A DNA stretch of 64,000 nt from Aquimarina sp. Aq107 (GTDB taxonomy: Bacteria > Bacteroidota > Bacteroidia > Flavobacteriales > Flavobacteriaceae): the NCBI RefSeq assembly GCF_943733665.1, contig NZ_OX030782.1, positions 1,074,001 to 1,138,000 of the forward strand, given 5' to 3'. Made by a program: the position numbers and the translations under genes. This document shows positions 24,895 through 32,885 of this stretch, one piece after another; the first letter of the stretch is position 1, and each line of letters begins with the position of its first letter. Below the pieces are notes generated by a model. It had not been told where the DNA came from. It saw nothing but the letters and a program-made list of their open reading frames with translations, and made no database searches.

Positions 24895-25665
24895 CTATTG
24901 ATTTTCTAATCTTATAGCGTTATTAGCCATCTTTTTTTCCCAATCGTCTGCAAAAACAGCATGACCATTTTCAATCATTGATTTCATTATTGTTTTAACA
25001 GCTTCTTGTATTTGTGGCGGGAAATTATAGAACTTTTTATTTATTTTGGTAGTTCTCCCATCAGGAATTTCGCTATTCTGGTGTTTGATAGTCACTCTGC
25101 TTTTTTTATTATAAGCAATGATTCTTACCCTGCCATCTTCGTATTTACTCGGAGTAATTGTGCCGTAAACGATTATAGGATCTATTACACCATCTCCATC
25201 AAAATCTGATAGTCGCGAATATTGATTCCAGAAACCAACTGATGCCTCCCAATCTTTATCTATTTCGCCTTTGATAGTTGATCTTTTTTTGAATTGATTT
25301 TTTTCTACTCGTAAGTTTACTCCATATATATTATCATATAAAGTATCTTTTTCTTCGTTTATTATTTTTTTATGATCCGTAAGTAGTAGGTAATATTCAC
25401 CAGAATCATCTTTATAATTATATGCTTGATATAATGGATAGGAAAGACCTAATTGAATCTGTCTTCTGTTAGAGAAAACGGCGTTCATTTCTTTTTTGGT
25501 AAGTTTTTTAGCTAAAGCAGTGTCTACAGGTATTGTAGCGTGTTTTTCTATTGGTAATGCGTTATTTTTTTTTGTTTGCGCATTAGAATCTTCTTTGGGA
25601 TCTTTGGTTTGTTTACCACAAGAAAAAAATGTAAGAATAACGATAGAAAGTAGAAGTTTATTCAT
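24895..25665 (-). CDS. lipoprotein with FG-GAP-like DFDGDG motif
   Basis: A 256-residue lipoprotein (lipobox FFSC, Cys16) with a polar linker and a C-terminal domain containing YPLYQAYNYKDDSGEYYLLLTD and LSDFDGDGVIDPIIVYG, an FG-GAP-like calcium site. The pattern recalls the database family M949_RS01915, labelled surface polysaccharide biosynthesis, a name whose experimental basis I cannot judge. It converges on the EEP gene with a 1-nt gap. Confidence 0.65.
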   Translation of the reverse strand: MNKLLLSIVILTFFSCGKQTKDPKEDSNAQTKKNNALPIEKHATIPVDTALAKKLTKKEMNAVFSNRRQIQLGLSYPLYQAYNYKDDSGEYYLLLTDHKKIINEEKDTLYDNIYGVNLRVEKNQFKKRSTIKGEIDKDWEASVGFWNQYSRLSDFDGDGVIDPIIVYGTITPSKYEDGRVRIIAYNKKSRVTIKHQNSEIPDGRTTKINKKFYNFPPQIQEAVKTIMKSMIENGHAVFADDWEKKMANNAIRLENQ

Positions 25666-25741
25666 AGATATATGGTTTATAAATAACGTTAGGGGGCTTA
25701 TTTATGTACTAAATTTAAAAAATATTTTCTAAATAGAAGAT

Positions 25742-26050
25742 CTATATCATTAAACAATCAATAGAGTCAGTAAGAATGTGCCAAAGCAATGCCATTCCAA
25801 TAATTCTTGTTTTTTTAGGAATTAGTGTTAAAAAGTACAAAGTAATTGCGGGTAAACTATGTAAGAAATGAAACCCAATACTACACCTGTTTGGATCGAA
25901 AATAGGATTTGCTATTAAATGATCTAAATCAATTAACATTGCTCCTAAAAAAATAAGATATACTTTTTTCCATTGTTTAGGGAATAGTATAAAAGCAATA
26001 CCAAGTGGTATAAGAAAATGAAATCCGTAATGTACTAATGTGCGAAACAT
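25742..26050 (-). CDS. DUF6122 membrane protein
   Basis: A 102-residue protein with four predicted helices (LVHYGFHFLIPLGIAFILF, VYLIFLGAMLIDLDHLIA). The conserved HYxxH and DxDH residues resemble metal-dependent membrane hydrolases. It is the last gene of the parA...lepB operon; its start overlaps the WbqC gene's stop by one base. Confidence 0.8.
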   Translation of the reverse strand: MFRTLVHYGFHFLIPLGIAFILFPKQWKKVYLIFLGAMLIDLDHLIANPIFDPNRCSIGFHFLHSLPAITLYFLTLIPKKTRIIGMALLWHILTDSIDCLMI

Positions 26051-26679
26051 TAAAAAATTTGTTGTTCTTCTAAGTAAGTAAGAGCATTCGTTCCCTCATT
26101 GAATAAGAGATCTAAAATAGAAAGGTTAGGAATGAAACCGTACTTATCAGAAAACACCTGGATATAAGACGATAGCTCGTATTGTTTCTCTTTTTTGGCA
26201 TTTATCAATGTTCTTAGATCAATTACAGTTTCGACTTCTTTTTGATAAGTTAATGTTTTCGTATAAGAAACATCTAGTTGTAGGCAATCCTGAATAACCT
26301 CCATACATTCATAATTAAAGTCCAACAAGAAATCTTTTCTTTTTTCAAAAAGATGTATCATCTCATCTTCATAATACTCAAAAAACGGAGAAGTTCGGTA
26401 CGCAGATTCAATAGATTTCCAGTGGAGTAACTGCCACTTAAATTCGTTTTCTATTTTGACATCTTTATATAGTTGCTTGTTATTACTTTTGTCACCAGAA
26501 TGTTTTATCGGAATGGTTAACAATAGCTTTCCATTTGCACCATAAATATAGTTTCTACTGCGATACGTTTGTTTTTGATAGTTGTCCTCATTTTCAAAAA
26601 TAATCGAATCAGATTGCGCTATTACTGCATACTGAGAAATAGACCCAAAATACATAGGGTGGAGTAGGACGTTTTTCAA
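26050..26679 (-). CDS. WbqC family protein
   Basis: A 209-residue cytosolic protein of the WbqC-like family (MYFGSISQYAVIAQSD, YRNRxYI-type segment SRNYIYGANGKLLLTIPI, WKSIESAYRTSPFFEYY). The family is often found in surface polysaccharide clusters and is of unsettled activity. Here it belongs to the conserved lepB-WbqC-DUF6122 string, 67 bp after lepB. Confidence 0.88.
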   Translation of the reverse strand: MKNVLLHPMYFGSISQYAVIAQSDSIIFENEDNYQKQTYRSRNYIYGANGKLLLTIPIKHSGDKSNNKQLYKDVKIENEFKWQLLHWKSIESAYRTSPFFEYYEDEMIHLFEKRKDFLLDFNYECMEVIQDCLQLDVSYTKTLTYQKEVETVIDLRTLINAKKEKQYELSSYIQVFSDKYGFIPNLSILDLLFNEGTNALTYLEEQQIF

Positions 26680-26746
26680 TCTAAAATTGTATTACTTGTT
26701 TTATTACGATAATAAGCTTGATGGATATACGGACAAATATATAGTA

Positions 26747-28315
26747 TTACGCAGCTTTCTTTTTCTTACGGTATTTACTGAAAACTATCCACCCTGCTAA
26801 TGCAATTAAGAAATAATAGAAATATGATACAGGTTCTCCATTACCACCAACTGTGGTAAACAGACGCTCCCATCTTATTTTGTTAAATAAACCTTTAGCA
26901 TTAGTATCCCAGCTCATCCAGATAAAAACTGGCTTACCTACAATATGATTTGCTGGCACATATCCCCAGGCACGGCTATCCTCACTATTATGACGATTAT
27001 CACCCATCATCCAATAATAGTCTTGTTTGAAAGTGTAGCTATCAATTGGATTTCCATTTAATAAAACTTTAGTCCCATTTACAGATAATTTATTATCTAT
27101 TCCCATTTCTGAACCTTCATAAACTTCTATGATTCTTCTGTACAAAGAAAAACTCTTTAGATCCATTTTAACCGTTTTACCAGCTTCAGGAATATAAATT
27201 GCACCGAAATTATCAATATTCCAGTTAACCTTTCCGTTGTTAGGAAAAATACCAGAACCTTTTACTCCTTTTGGAGTAATGCTTCTTTGAATGCTGGCTA
27301 CATTAGGATGATTTTTGAATTTATTAGCAGCTTCATTTGTTAGACCTCCTGATTGGAAGAATTCATTGTTGTAACCAAATTCGTTTGGTTTAATTTTATA
27401 TCGATTGTATAGGTTCTGCATATTAAACCCTTTTCCCTTAGTGCTTCCTGTATAAGAAAATTGTAATTGTGCTCTATCTGGTAATTCGTTTTGTTTTCCA
27501 TTAATATGCACATACCCGTCAACAATAGATAAAGAGTCACCGGGAATACCGACGCATCTTTTTACATAATTGGATTTTTTATCAATTGGTTTGTAAACAT
27601 GAATTCCAGAAGGATCTCTAAAAAATCGAACTGTATCTACAGGCCAGCTAAATACTACAATATCATTACGCTTTATTTTTTGAAAACCTGGTAGTCTAAA
27701 GTATGGATATTGTATATCGCTATTGTATGATTTAGTCTTTACTAAAGGAATAGTATCATGAACCATAGGAAAAGAAACTGATGTCATTGGTGTTCTCGCC
27801 CCATAATGAAATTTGCTTACAAATAAGAAATCACCAACCAAAAGTGTTCTTTCTAAAGATCCCGTTGGTATCGTATATGGTTGCATAAAGTATGTGTGAA
27901 CTAATGTAGCAGCAACTACCGCAAAAAGAATAGAGCTAACCCATTCTCCGGTACCTGTTTTTGGTTTTAGATCCCTGTCTTCTATGTGTTTCACATCTAA
28001 CATATAGTTTACGTAATAGATGTAGAAACCTAATGTTACAATTACTAGTATGGTATCAGTTGTTGTATTTTTTCCAAAACTTCTAATAGTTTCGACCCAT
28101 ACAACCGGAAGCATAATCACATTGATCACCGGAATAAATAGTAATATAACCCACCACCAAGGACGATTAATTATTTTCATTAAAACAACTGCATTGTATA
28201 CAGGTACTGCTGCTTCCCAAGCTTTTCTTCCTGCTTTAACGTATAGTTTCCATGTTCCCAAGAAATGTATTACTTGTACTGCCAGGAAAAAAATAAACCA
28301 TTCTGATAGTGTCAT
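26747..28315 (-). CDS. lepB: signal peptidase I
   Basis: A 522-residue inner-membrane S26 peptidase that removes Sec signal peptides. The catalytic Ser lies in TIPTGSLERTL (about 152), and the general-base Lys is in SNYVKRCVGIPGDSL. The box-E motif WMMGDNRHNSEDSRAWG is complete. Three extra N-terminal helices, one C-terminal helix and a large insertion between boxes D and E make it about twice the size of Gram-positive enzymes, as usual in Flavobacteria. Confidence 0.95.
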   Translation of the reverse strand: MTLSEWFIFFLAVQVIHFLGTWKLYVKAGRKAWEAAVPVYNAVVLMKIINRPWWWVILLFIPVINVIMLPVVWVETIRSFGKNTTTDTILVIVTLGFYIYYVNYMLDVKHIEDRDLKPKTGTGEWVSSILFAVVAATLVHTYFMQPYTIPTGSLERTLLVGDFLFVSKFHYGARTPMTSVSFPMVHDTIPLVKTKSYNSDIQYPYFRLPGFQKIKRNDIVVFSWPVDTVRFFRDPSGIHVYKPIDKKSNYVKRCVGIPGDSLSIVDGYVHINGKQNELPDRAQLQFSYTGSTKGKGFNMQNLYNRYKIKPNEFGYNNEFFQSGGLTNEAANKFKNHPNVASIQRSITPKGVKGSGIFPNNGKVNWNIDNFGAIYIPEAGKTVKMDLKSFSLYRRIIEVYEGSEMGIDNKLSVNGTKVLLNGNPIDSYTFKQDYYWMMGDNRHNSEDSRAWGYVPANHIVGKPVFIWMSWDTNAKGLFNKIRWERLFTTVGGNGEPVSYFYYFLIALAGWIVFSKYRKKKKAA

Positions 28316-28378
28316 TCTGTGTATGTTTTTAATATAAGTGTAAGTAACATCAAAAGTGTTACACTTTTTATTTTTTAG

Positions 28379-29077
28379 TTATAAACCTAAAACGTCTTTC
28401 ATTCCATAAACACCTGTTTTGCCAGATAACCATTCTGCGGCCACAACAGCACCTAATGCAAACCCTTGTCGGTTATGTGCAGTATGTTTAATTTCTATAT
28501 CATCTACAGCAGAAGTATATGTAACAGTATGAGTTCCAGGAATATTTTCAATTCTTTTGGCAACAATAGGTATTGTTGTCTCATTTCCTTGATCTAAAAG
28601 CCATCTATCTTTATTACTATTTTCAATAACCCCTTCGGCTAAGGTAATAGCGGTTCCACTCGGAGCATCTAATTTTTGTGTATGATGAATTTCTTCCATT
28701 TTGATGTCATACCCTTCGATAGGATGCATCATTTTTGCTAATTTTTTATTTAGTTCAAAGAACAAGTTAACGCCTAAGCTATAGTTAGAAGCATAAATAA
28801 AACCTCCTTTTTTTTCCTGACACAAAGATATGATCTGATCATAGTGGTCCAGCCAACCTGTTGTTCCAGAAACAATAGGAACTCCAGCATTGAAACAGTT
28901 GGTAATATTGTTTACTGCAGCAAAAGGAATGCTAAAATCTATAGCTACATCAGCTACAGATATATCATAATCTTTATCGTCCTTATCAACTATAAGTGCA
29001 ATAGAATGACCTCTCTCTGTTGCAATTTTCTCTATGGTTTTACCCATTCTGCCATATCCTAAAAGAGCAATGTTCAT
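28379..29077 (-). CDS. dapB: 4-hydroxy-tetrahydrodipicolinate reductase
   Basis: Lysine/diaminopimelate pathway enzyme, 232 residues. N-terminal nucleotide fold GYGRMGKTIE and catalytic segment EIHHTQKLDAPSGTA (His-His and Lys). The short form is typical of Bacteroidota. It sits between the DUF5683 and lepB genes in the parAB operon. Confidence 0.95.
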   Translation of the reverse strand: MNIALLGYGRMGKTIEKIATERGHSIALIVDKDDKDYDISVADVAIDFSIPFAAVNNITNCFNAGVPIVSGTTGWLDHYDQIISLCQEKKGGFIYASNYSLGVNLFFELNKKLAKMMHPIEGYDIKMEEIHHTQKLDAPSGTAITLAEGVIENSNKDRWLLDQGNETTIPIVAKRIENIPGTHTVTYTSAVDDIEIKHTAHNRQGFALGAVVAAEWLSGKTGVYGMKDVLGL

Positions 29078-29106
29078 ATTTTTTTGGTGGTTGTTGGTTA
29101 TAAAAT

Positions 29107-29727
29107 CTAAAAACTATAATTTAATGACATAACATAACTAGGTCTGGCATCAAATTCGTTGAATTTTATTTTAGGTTTAAAAGATAAATCTTTTGAGACA
29201 TTAAACTGCTGTAAATGTGCGGTAACATTAGCATCGATAATATTAAGGACATATAAACCTGCGGTAATTAATAAAGATAATTCTTGATCTCTTCTAAATC
29301 TTCGTTGTAGATCAATTAACTGTTCATCGCTAAAATCTGGGAAATCAAGATCACTTGGATCAATCCCAGCTAATCTTCCTTTATAGGCATCTCGAAGTTC
29401 ATTGTAAACTCGATTATTTTCCAAATAGAAGTATACCCCAGCGCCTAACGCTCCATAAACAATAGGTATTTTCCAGTATTTTCCAGTATAAGCTTGACCT
29501 AAACCTGGTAGTATAGCAGAATAAAAAGCAGCACGAGCTGGCGCCAAAGGCTCATAGGGTCTAATTTTTTTATTTCTTTTCTTCTTTTTCTTTTTAACTG
29601 CTACTTTTTCTGTAACTACTTTTAATTCATCATTCTCTTTATTCTCATTTTCTTCTTGAGAAAAAGCATTATGAACAAAAAAGCATAAAAATAAAATAAT
29701 ATAAAATGACTTAGTTTTCACTATCAA
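29107..29727 (-). CDS. DUF5683 protein
   Basis: A 206-residue protein with an N-terminal signal peptide (FVHNAFSQ), a Lys-rich stretch (KKKKKKRNKK, about 45-56), and DUF5683 motifs RAAFYSAILPGLGQAYTGKYWKIPIVYG and YLENNRVYNELRDAY. It ends in YVMSLNYSF, like a short outer-membrane strand. The start overlaps the end of parB by 17 bp. It lies 29 bp upstream of dapB. Function unknown. Confidence 0.83.
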   Translation of the reverse strand: MIVKTKSFYIILFLCFFVHNAFSQEENENKENDELKVVTEKVAVKKKKKKRNKKIRPYEPLAPARAAFYSAILPGLGQAYTGKYWKIPIVYGALGAGVYFYLENNRVYNELRDAYKGRLAGIDPSDLDFPDFSDEQLIDLQRRFRRDQELSLLITAGLYVLNIIDANVTAHLQQFNVSKDLSFKPKIKFNEFDARPSYVMSLNYSF

Positions 29728-30616
29728 TAAGTTTCTTTAGGCGTTTAAAATCTTCTTCAGAAGAAAACGGGATTATTAATTTCCCTCGTCCATTACTGGA
29801 AACTTTAACATCAATCTTAGCTCCAAAATATTCTGAGAAATCTTTAATTCCTTTCAAAATATATTGAGGAGCCTTATTTTCCGTTTTTTCAGTATCGGTT
29901 TTTTCTTCTTTATTGTTTAAAGACCTAACTAATTTTTCAGTGTTACGGACAGATAAAGAATCTCCTATAATTTTTTCATAAATATCGAGTTGCTGTTGTT
30001 GATCGTCGATATTTATCAATGCTCTTCCATGCCCCATAGAGATAAAACCATCTCTAATACCTGTTTGTACAATAGGGTCTAATTTTAATAGTCTTAGATA
30101 ATTCGCAATAGTAGATCTTTTTTTACCAACACGATCACTTAATTGTTCTTGAGTTAACTTAATCTCATCGATCAATCGCTGGTATGATAGAGAAATCTCT
30201 ATTGGATCTAAATCTTGACGTTGGATATTTTCTACCAAAGCCATAGTTAACGATTCTTGATCATCGGCAATACGGATGTATGCAGGAATCGTTTTTAAGC
30301 CAACTAATTTAGATGCACGAAAACGTCTTTCTCCACTAACTAATTGATATTTATCAAAATCTAACTTACGAACAGTTATAGGTTGTATCACACCTATTTC
30401 TTTTATTGAAGTAGCAAGCTCTTGAAGTGTTTCGTCATTAAAACTGGTCCTTGGTTGAAAAGGATTAACCTCAATACTATTAAGATCTAATTCTATAATA
30501 TTACCAACTACCTTATCAGCATTTTTATCATCAGCTGATTTTATATCATTTTCCGGGTCTTTCAGCAAAGCTGATAAACCTCTACCTAATGCTTGTTTTT
30601 TGGTTGCCTTCGCCAT
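29711..30616 (-). CDS. parB: chromosome partitioning protein ParB
   Basis: CTPase/DNA-binding partner of ParA, 301 residues. N-terminal KQALGRGLSALL, the conserved box GERRFRASK (CTP-binding region), a helix-turn-helix (QEQLSDRVGKKRSTIANYLRLL) and a C-terminal dimerisation part. It follows parA by 6 nt. No convincing parS was seen in the window. Confidence 0.95.
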   Translation of the reverse strand: MAKATKKQALGRGLSALLKDPENDIKSADDKNADKVVGNIIELDLNSIEVNPFQPRTSFNDETLQELATSIKEIGVIQPITVRKLDFDKYQLVSGERRFRASKLVGLKTIPAYIRIADDQESLTMALVENIQRQDLDPIEISLSYQRLIDEIKLTQEQLSDRVGKKRSTIANYLRLLKLDPIVQTGIRDGFISMGHGRALINIDDQQQQLDIYEKIIGDSLSVRNTEKLVRSLNNKEEKTDTEKTENKAPQYILKGIKDFSEYFGAKIDVKVSSNGRGKLIIPFSSEEDFKRLKKLIDSEN

Positions 30617-30622
30617 GAATCC

Positions 30623-31387
30623 TTAACTATTTTTCTTTATAATCTCGTGTGCCAAACTTAAGTAATTGCTGGCACCTTTACTAGAAGCATCATAATTAAT
30701 TATGCTCTCACCATAACTAGGAGCTTCACTTAAACGTATATTTCTCTGAATGATTGTTTTAAAAACCATTTCATTAAAATGTTTTTGCACTTCTTCTACC
30801 ACTTGATTCGATAATCGTAATCTAGAATCATACATGGTAAGTAATAATCCTTCTATATCCAATTGTTGATTATGGATTTTCTGAACACTTTTGATAGTGT
30901 TAAGTAATTTCCCCAACCCTTCTAAAGCAAAATATTCACATTGGATAGGTATAATAACAGAATCAGATGCGGTTAATGCATTTAACGTTAATAAACCTAA
31001 TGAAGGTGCGCAATCAATCAGTATGTAATCATACGCTGATCTAAGATCATCGATTGCTTTTTTTAGCATATACTCGCGTTCGTCTTTATCTACTAATTCG
31101 ATTTCGATAGCAACAAGATCGATATGTGCTGGTATAATATCTACATTAGGAGAAGTAGTTTCTAATATTGCTTCTTTAGGATTGATGGTGTGTTCTAGAA
31201 TCTGATACGTTCCTTTTTCGACACTTTCTACATCTAATCCTAATCCAGAAGTCGCGTTGGCTTGTGGATCAGCATCTATTAATAATACTTTTTTCTCTAA
31301 TACTCCTAGAGAAGCAGCTAAATTTACAGAGGTGGTTGTTTTACCAACACCACCCTTTTGATTGGCAATCGCTATTATTTTACCCAT
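30623..31387 (-). CDS. parA: chromosome partitioning ATPase ParA
   Basis: Walker-type ATPase of 254 residues: IAIANQKGGVGKTTTSVNLAA (deviant Walker A), DADPQANATSG and DCAPSLGLLT. The reading frame extends to 31423, but ATG 31387 (MGKIIAIANQ) is the family start. It is first in the long minus-strand operon parA-parB-DUF5683-dapB-lepB-WbqC-DUF6122. Confidence 0.96.
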   Translation of the reverse strand: MGKIIAIANQKGGVGKTTTSVNLAASLGVLEKKVLLIDADPQANATSGLGLDVESVEKGTYQILEHTINPKEAILETTSPNVDIIPAHIDLVAIEIELVDKDEREYMLKKAIDDLRSAYDYILIDCAPSLGLLTLNALTASDSVIIPIQCEYFALEGLGKLLNTIKSVQKIHNQQLDIEGLLLTMYDSRLRLSNQVVEEVQKHFNEMVFKTIIQRNIRLSEAPSYGESIINYDASSKGASNYLSLAHEIIKKNS

Positions 31388-31465
31388 AGGGGGAGATTTG
31401 GATTTTAAGCGATAAAAATACAATTAATTATACATTATAAAAATGAAAAATATTAACAGTGCTTA

Positions 31466-31498
31466 ATAAAAAAGAGACCATCAGTGTTGACGGTCTCT
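31466..31498 (-). terminator. terminator downstream of the outer-membrane protein gene
   Basis: AGAGACC (31473-31479) pairs with GGTCTCT (31492-31498), with an inner TCA/TGA; on the minus strand six T follow. It separates the gene at 31525-32736 from parA. Confidence 0.85.
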
Positions 31499-31524
31499 GA
31501 GAAGATGTTATTATTATATAAAAG

Positions 31525-32736
31525 TTATAAATTAAAACTATAACCTAATTTTAGAGTGAATGTATTACTTGCATATGTAGCTCCTACAAAATCTAAAAAA
31601 TCTCCTATTCTTTCATACCCTACCTTAGCTATTATGTCATTATTTTTATAAACATTGTAATTAAAACCTAGCTCTATCGCAAATCCCGAAGAAGACTTTA
31701 ATATTGGAACATTAAAATCTTCATAAAAATATTCTTCATTTCCATCAGTATCAATCCTTAGATATGTTTTATCTGAATTAAGTAACCGACTATTTATATA
31801 AAATATCCCTAAGTTGCTATTTAATTTTTTCTTTGATTGACTAAAGTTATAATAAATACCAAACCTAAGATTTAAAGTTTTAGGATTTACTTTGGTTGTG
31901 ACATAATCTCCTATTAAAACAGGGACGTTTCTAAAGTAGTCTGTTTCTGAGTTTATCTCATTATAGGAAGCTCCAATCGAAAGTGAAGTTTTAGAGTTGA
32001 ATAGAGTAGGAGTATATATATAATGGATTTCTATTGATGGCGTTAAAGAGTTTTCAAACCCCATTCCTCTTATTCCGTCTCCTTTTTCTTTAATTTTTGT
32101 AGAATATAAACCTGCTAGTATTACAAGGTCATGTATATCTTCTCTTTTTAATCGTTCGGAACTAAAAGAGGTACTTCCTGAACAATTGTTATATTCTAAA
32201 AAGGCTTTAGATAAACTGGTTAGTGTTAGTTTAATATTATTTGCTCGGATTTTTAAGTTTTCACAATCATTAAATTCAAGATTTAAAATTCCAACATATC
32301 GTTTTAACTTGAATTGTCCTTTACTCAAGTCCCCTTTGTTTTTTGTAATAATATCCAGTTCTTTCAAACCTGATTTTTTGGATTTCAGAAAATATCTTTT
32401 GTCACCATTTTTATCATTGTATAAAAGGAGACTTGCTTTTCCTTCAATAATTACTTCAAGAAAAACAGGAGAGAGGTTGATTAACTCGGTAATTACTTTT
32501 TTATCAACATTATCAAAAGCATAATAATCAATTTGATTAGTTGTAAACGTTTTTACCTCACTCTCTTCTAGTTTTTTAAATAGAATTGATTTGTAATTTT
32601 TTTTATTAAAAAATTGAATCAATCCCTCTTGTTTTGATCCGTCTTTTAAATGGATAGTTCCTGGTTCAAATTTATTTTGAGCAGAAGTTATTGTGCTTAT
32701 TAATAATGCGATTAGTAAAATAATTGTATTCTTCAT
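31525..32736 (-). CDS. predicted outer-membrane beta-barrel protein, unknown function
   Basis: A 403-residue protein with a clear signal peptide (LISTITSAQ). The N-terminal half is rich in beta strands (GTIHLKDGSKQEGLIQF, about 27-45, a short motif seen in several flavobacterial envelope proteins). The C-terminal half has alternating strands and ends FTLKLGYSFNL, a barrel-type end. Monocistronic with a terminator. I do not recognise the family. Confidence 0.65.
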   Translation of the reverse strand: MKNTIILLIALLISTITSAQNKFEPGTIHLKDGSKQEGLIQFFNKKNYKSILFKKLEESEVKTFTTNQIDYYAFDNVDKKVITELINLSPVFLEVIIEGKASLLLYNDKNGDKRYFLKSKKSGLKELDIITKNKGDLSKGQFKLKRYVGILNLEFNDCENLKIRANNIKLTLTSLSKAFLEYNNCSGSTSFSSERLKREDIHDLVILAGLYSTKIKEKGDGIRGMGFENSLTPSIEIHYIYTPTLFNSKTSLSIGASYNEINSETDYFRNVPVLIGDYVTTKVNPKTLNLRFGIYYNFSQSKKKLNSNLGIFYINSRLLNSDKTYLRIDTDGNEEYFYEDFNVPILKSSSGFAIELGFNYNVYKNNDIIAKVGYERIGDFLDFVGATYASNTFTLKLGYSFNL

Positions 32737-32830
32737 TTTTGCTATTTATTTATACATTATAGTGTCATTAAATGAATAAATGTTACTGTATAGAATGGGA
32801 TATTTTTTTAATTTTATTTAGGTTTATAAA

Positions 32831-32863
32831 TAAAAAAGGCCGTCTACTGAAACAGACGGCCTT
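32831..32863 (-). terminator. terminator after the M16 protease gene
   Basis: AAGGCCGTCT (32836-32845) pairs with AGACGGCCTT (32854-32863); on the minus strand a T-run follows. Confidence 0.88.
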
Positions 32864-32885
32864 CGAAGTGAATATTATGTTTTAT